DNA of 6,440 bases, from contig DYRC01000086.1 of NCBI GenBank assembly GCA_020718925.1, positions 1 to 6,440 on the forward strand. The letters are read 5' to 3'. The position numbers were made by a program, and so were the translations under genes. How positions within the stretch are numbered: the first letter of the stretch is position 1; each line of letters starts with the position of its first letter. Positions 5,984-6,440 of the stretch are shown piece after piece. The notes beneath the pieces were generated by a model. The model did no database searches. It saw only the letters and a program-made list of their open reading frames with translations, and was not told where the DNA came from. The stretch comes from Desulfonema limicola. GTDB lineage: Bacteria > Desulfobacterota > Desulfobacteria > Desulfobacterales > DYRC01.

Positions 5984-6262
5984 ATGTTAAATGAATTGAA
6001 GACAAAACGGAATAAAATTCTGCAATTGGCAGACAAATACGGTGCAAAGAATCTGCGTGTATTCGGTTCTTTTGCACACGATGAAGACCTTCCTGAAAGC
6101 GATATTGATTTTCTGACAGACATGGAAGGAAGCTTGTTGAAAAGGATTGCACTGATTCAGGAATTGGAGGATTTGTTGGGCAGAAAAGTAGATGTTATGA
6201 CAGAGCGAAACTTACATTGGTATATTCGTGAAAAAATCATAAATGAGGCAGTGCCTTTATGA
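5984..6262 (+). CDS. mntA: MNT-type minimal nucleotidyltransferase, antitoxin of a HEPN/MNT pair
   Basis: This 92-residue protein is the usual length for MNT antitoxins. The DNA polymerase beta-like motif GSFAHDEDLPESDIDFL is present: G28-S29, then metal-binding D40 and D42, with the third acidic residue D70 in RKVDVMTE. All catalytic positions appear intact. In characterised MntA-HepT pairs this enzyme transfers AMP to a tyrosine of the HEPN ribonuclease and so inactivates it. The stop overlaps the HEPN start by 4 bp (ATGA, 6259-6262), the standard layout. A weak ribosome binding site (GGA, 5973-5975) precedes the ATG. The toxin partner here looks truncated, so this may be a left-over antitoxin. 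Confidence 0.9.
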   Translation: MLNELKTKRNKILQLADKYGAKNLRVFGSFAHDEDLPESDIDFLTDMEGSLLKRIALIQELEDLLGRKVDVMTERNLHWYIREKIINEAVPL

Positions 6263-6426
6263 AAGATGAACGGCTTTATCTTATTCATATAGCAGAATGT
6301 ATTGAGAAAATTGAAAAATATACAACAGAAGGCAAAGCGGTATTATTGAAAAAAATCGAACTGATACATCAAACGGTGTTTTTATACTCCGGAATAAAAT
6401 TCAAGCTGAAATCAGCCTGTATGTAA
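6259..6426 (+). pseudogene. hepT: HEPN (HepT-like) toxin gene, apparently truncated or frameshifted
   Basis: From the ATG overlapping the MNT stop, the frame reads MKDERLYLIHIAECIEKIEK and continues to a TAA at 6424-6426, giving only 55 residues. The first 26 or so residues match the opening helix of HepT-type HEPN toxins, which normally run about 110-140 residues. After EGK (residues 24-26) the sequence departs from the family, and the catalytic RX4-6H motif and the target tyrosine region are missing from this frame. A second frame (frame starting CAA AGC near 6334) stays open to the window end, but its residues do not convincingly resume a HEPN domain. The gene is probably broken by a frameshift, deletion or rearrangement close to base 6335. 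Only 14 bases follow the stop, so the sequence beyond cannot be judged. Confidence 0.65.
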
Positions 6427-6440
6427 AGGATAGGGTGAAC

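Noticed and set aside
5854..6123. 89-codon open frame on the - strand reaching into the gap after the HNH gene
   Set aside because: Most of it is antisense to the MNT gene with its intact GSx10DxD motif; the part in the gap has no recognisable domain.
6331..6440. End of a - strand gene (VHPILYIQADFSLNF...) or a new + strand gene at the window edge
   Set aside because: Both readings are short, lack recognisable motifs and run off the window, so neither can be supported.

Overview
This is a bacterial window of moderate to low GC by eye, in which every supported gene lies on the + strand. The first 46 bases encode a C-terminal tail (GLTTVEEVIRVTQR) typical of GspE/PilB-type secretion or pilus ATPases, which points to a bacterium, probably Gram-negative. 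The mix of several toxin-antitoxin and nuclease modules beside ordinary envelope genes resembles defence-rich environmental bacteria such as filamentous Desulfobacterota. That taxonomic guess rests on general impression and is weak.

Layout. Bases 1-46 are the end of the secretion/pilus ATPase gene. Bases 51-82 hold a short 14-bp tandem repeat. Bases 112-588 encode a small membrane protein with a signal-like N terminus and four further membrane segments. Bases 619-1362 encode an exported protein of unknown family. Bases 1425-2086 are a VapBC-type toxin-antitoxin pair with a PIN-domain toxin. Bases 2092-3108 encode an MFS-like membrane transporter. A promoter-bearing gap (3109-3290) leads into a two-gene unit: a 623-residue ABC/AAA_21-type ATPase with a long N-terminal extension (3291-5162), overlapping by 4 bp an HNH endonuclease (5159-5830). 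This pair resembles Septu (PtuA/PtuB) anti-phage systems in architecture. Bases 5984-6262 encode an MNT-type minimal nucleotidyltransferase, followed with a 4-bp overlap by a HEPN (HepT-like) gene that looks broken after about 30 codons.

The most striking structural observation is that the vapBC cassette sits inside what looks like a former three-gene operon (membrane protein, exported protein, MFS). The exported-protein stop codon overlaps an ATG (1359-1362) that opens a 16-codon peptide, MRQALKLRLINTLIDL, which is clearly the start of the MFS protein (MKLALKLGLIHALIDT) followed by a stop. The toxin-antitoxin pair follows, and then the intact MFS gene begins. The cassette is therefore bracketed by a diverged duplication of the MFS 5' end (34/44 identical bases), and the functional MFS copy has no visible Shine-Dalgarno sequence.

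Overall the window reads as an envelope/transport operon with an inserted toxin-antitoxin module, followed by a compact defence stretch (ATPase-HNH pair, then MNT/HEPN remains). No tRNA, rRNA, CRISPR array, insertion sequence or convincing intrinsic terminator was found.
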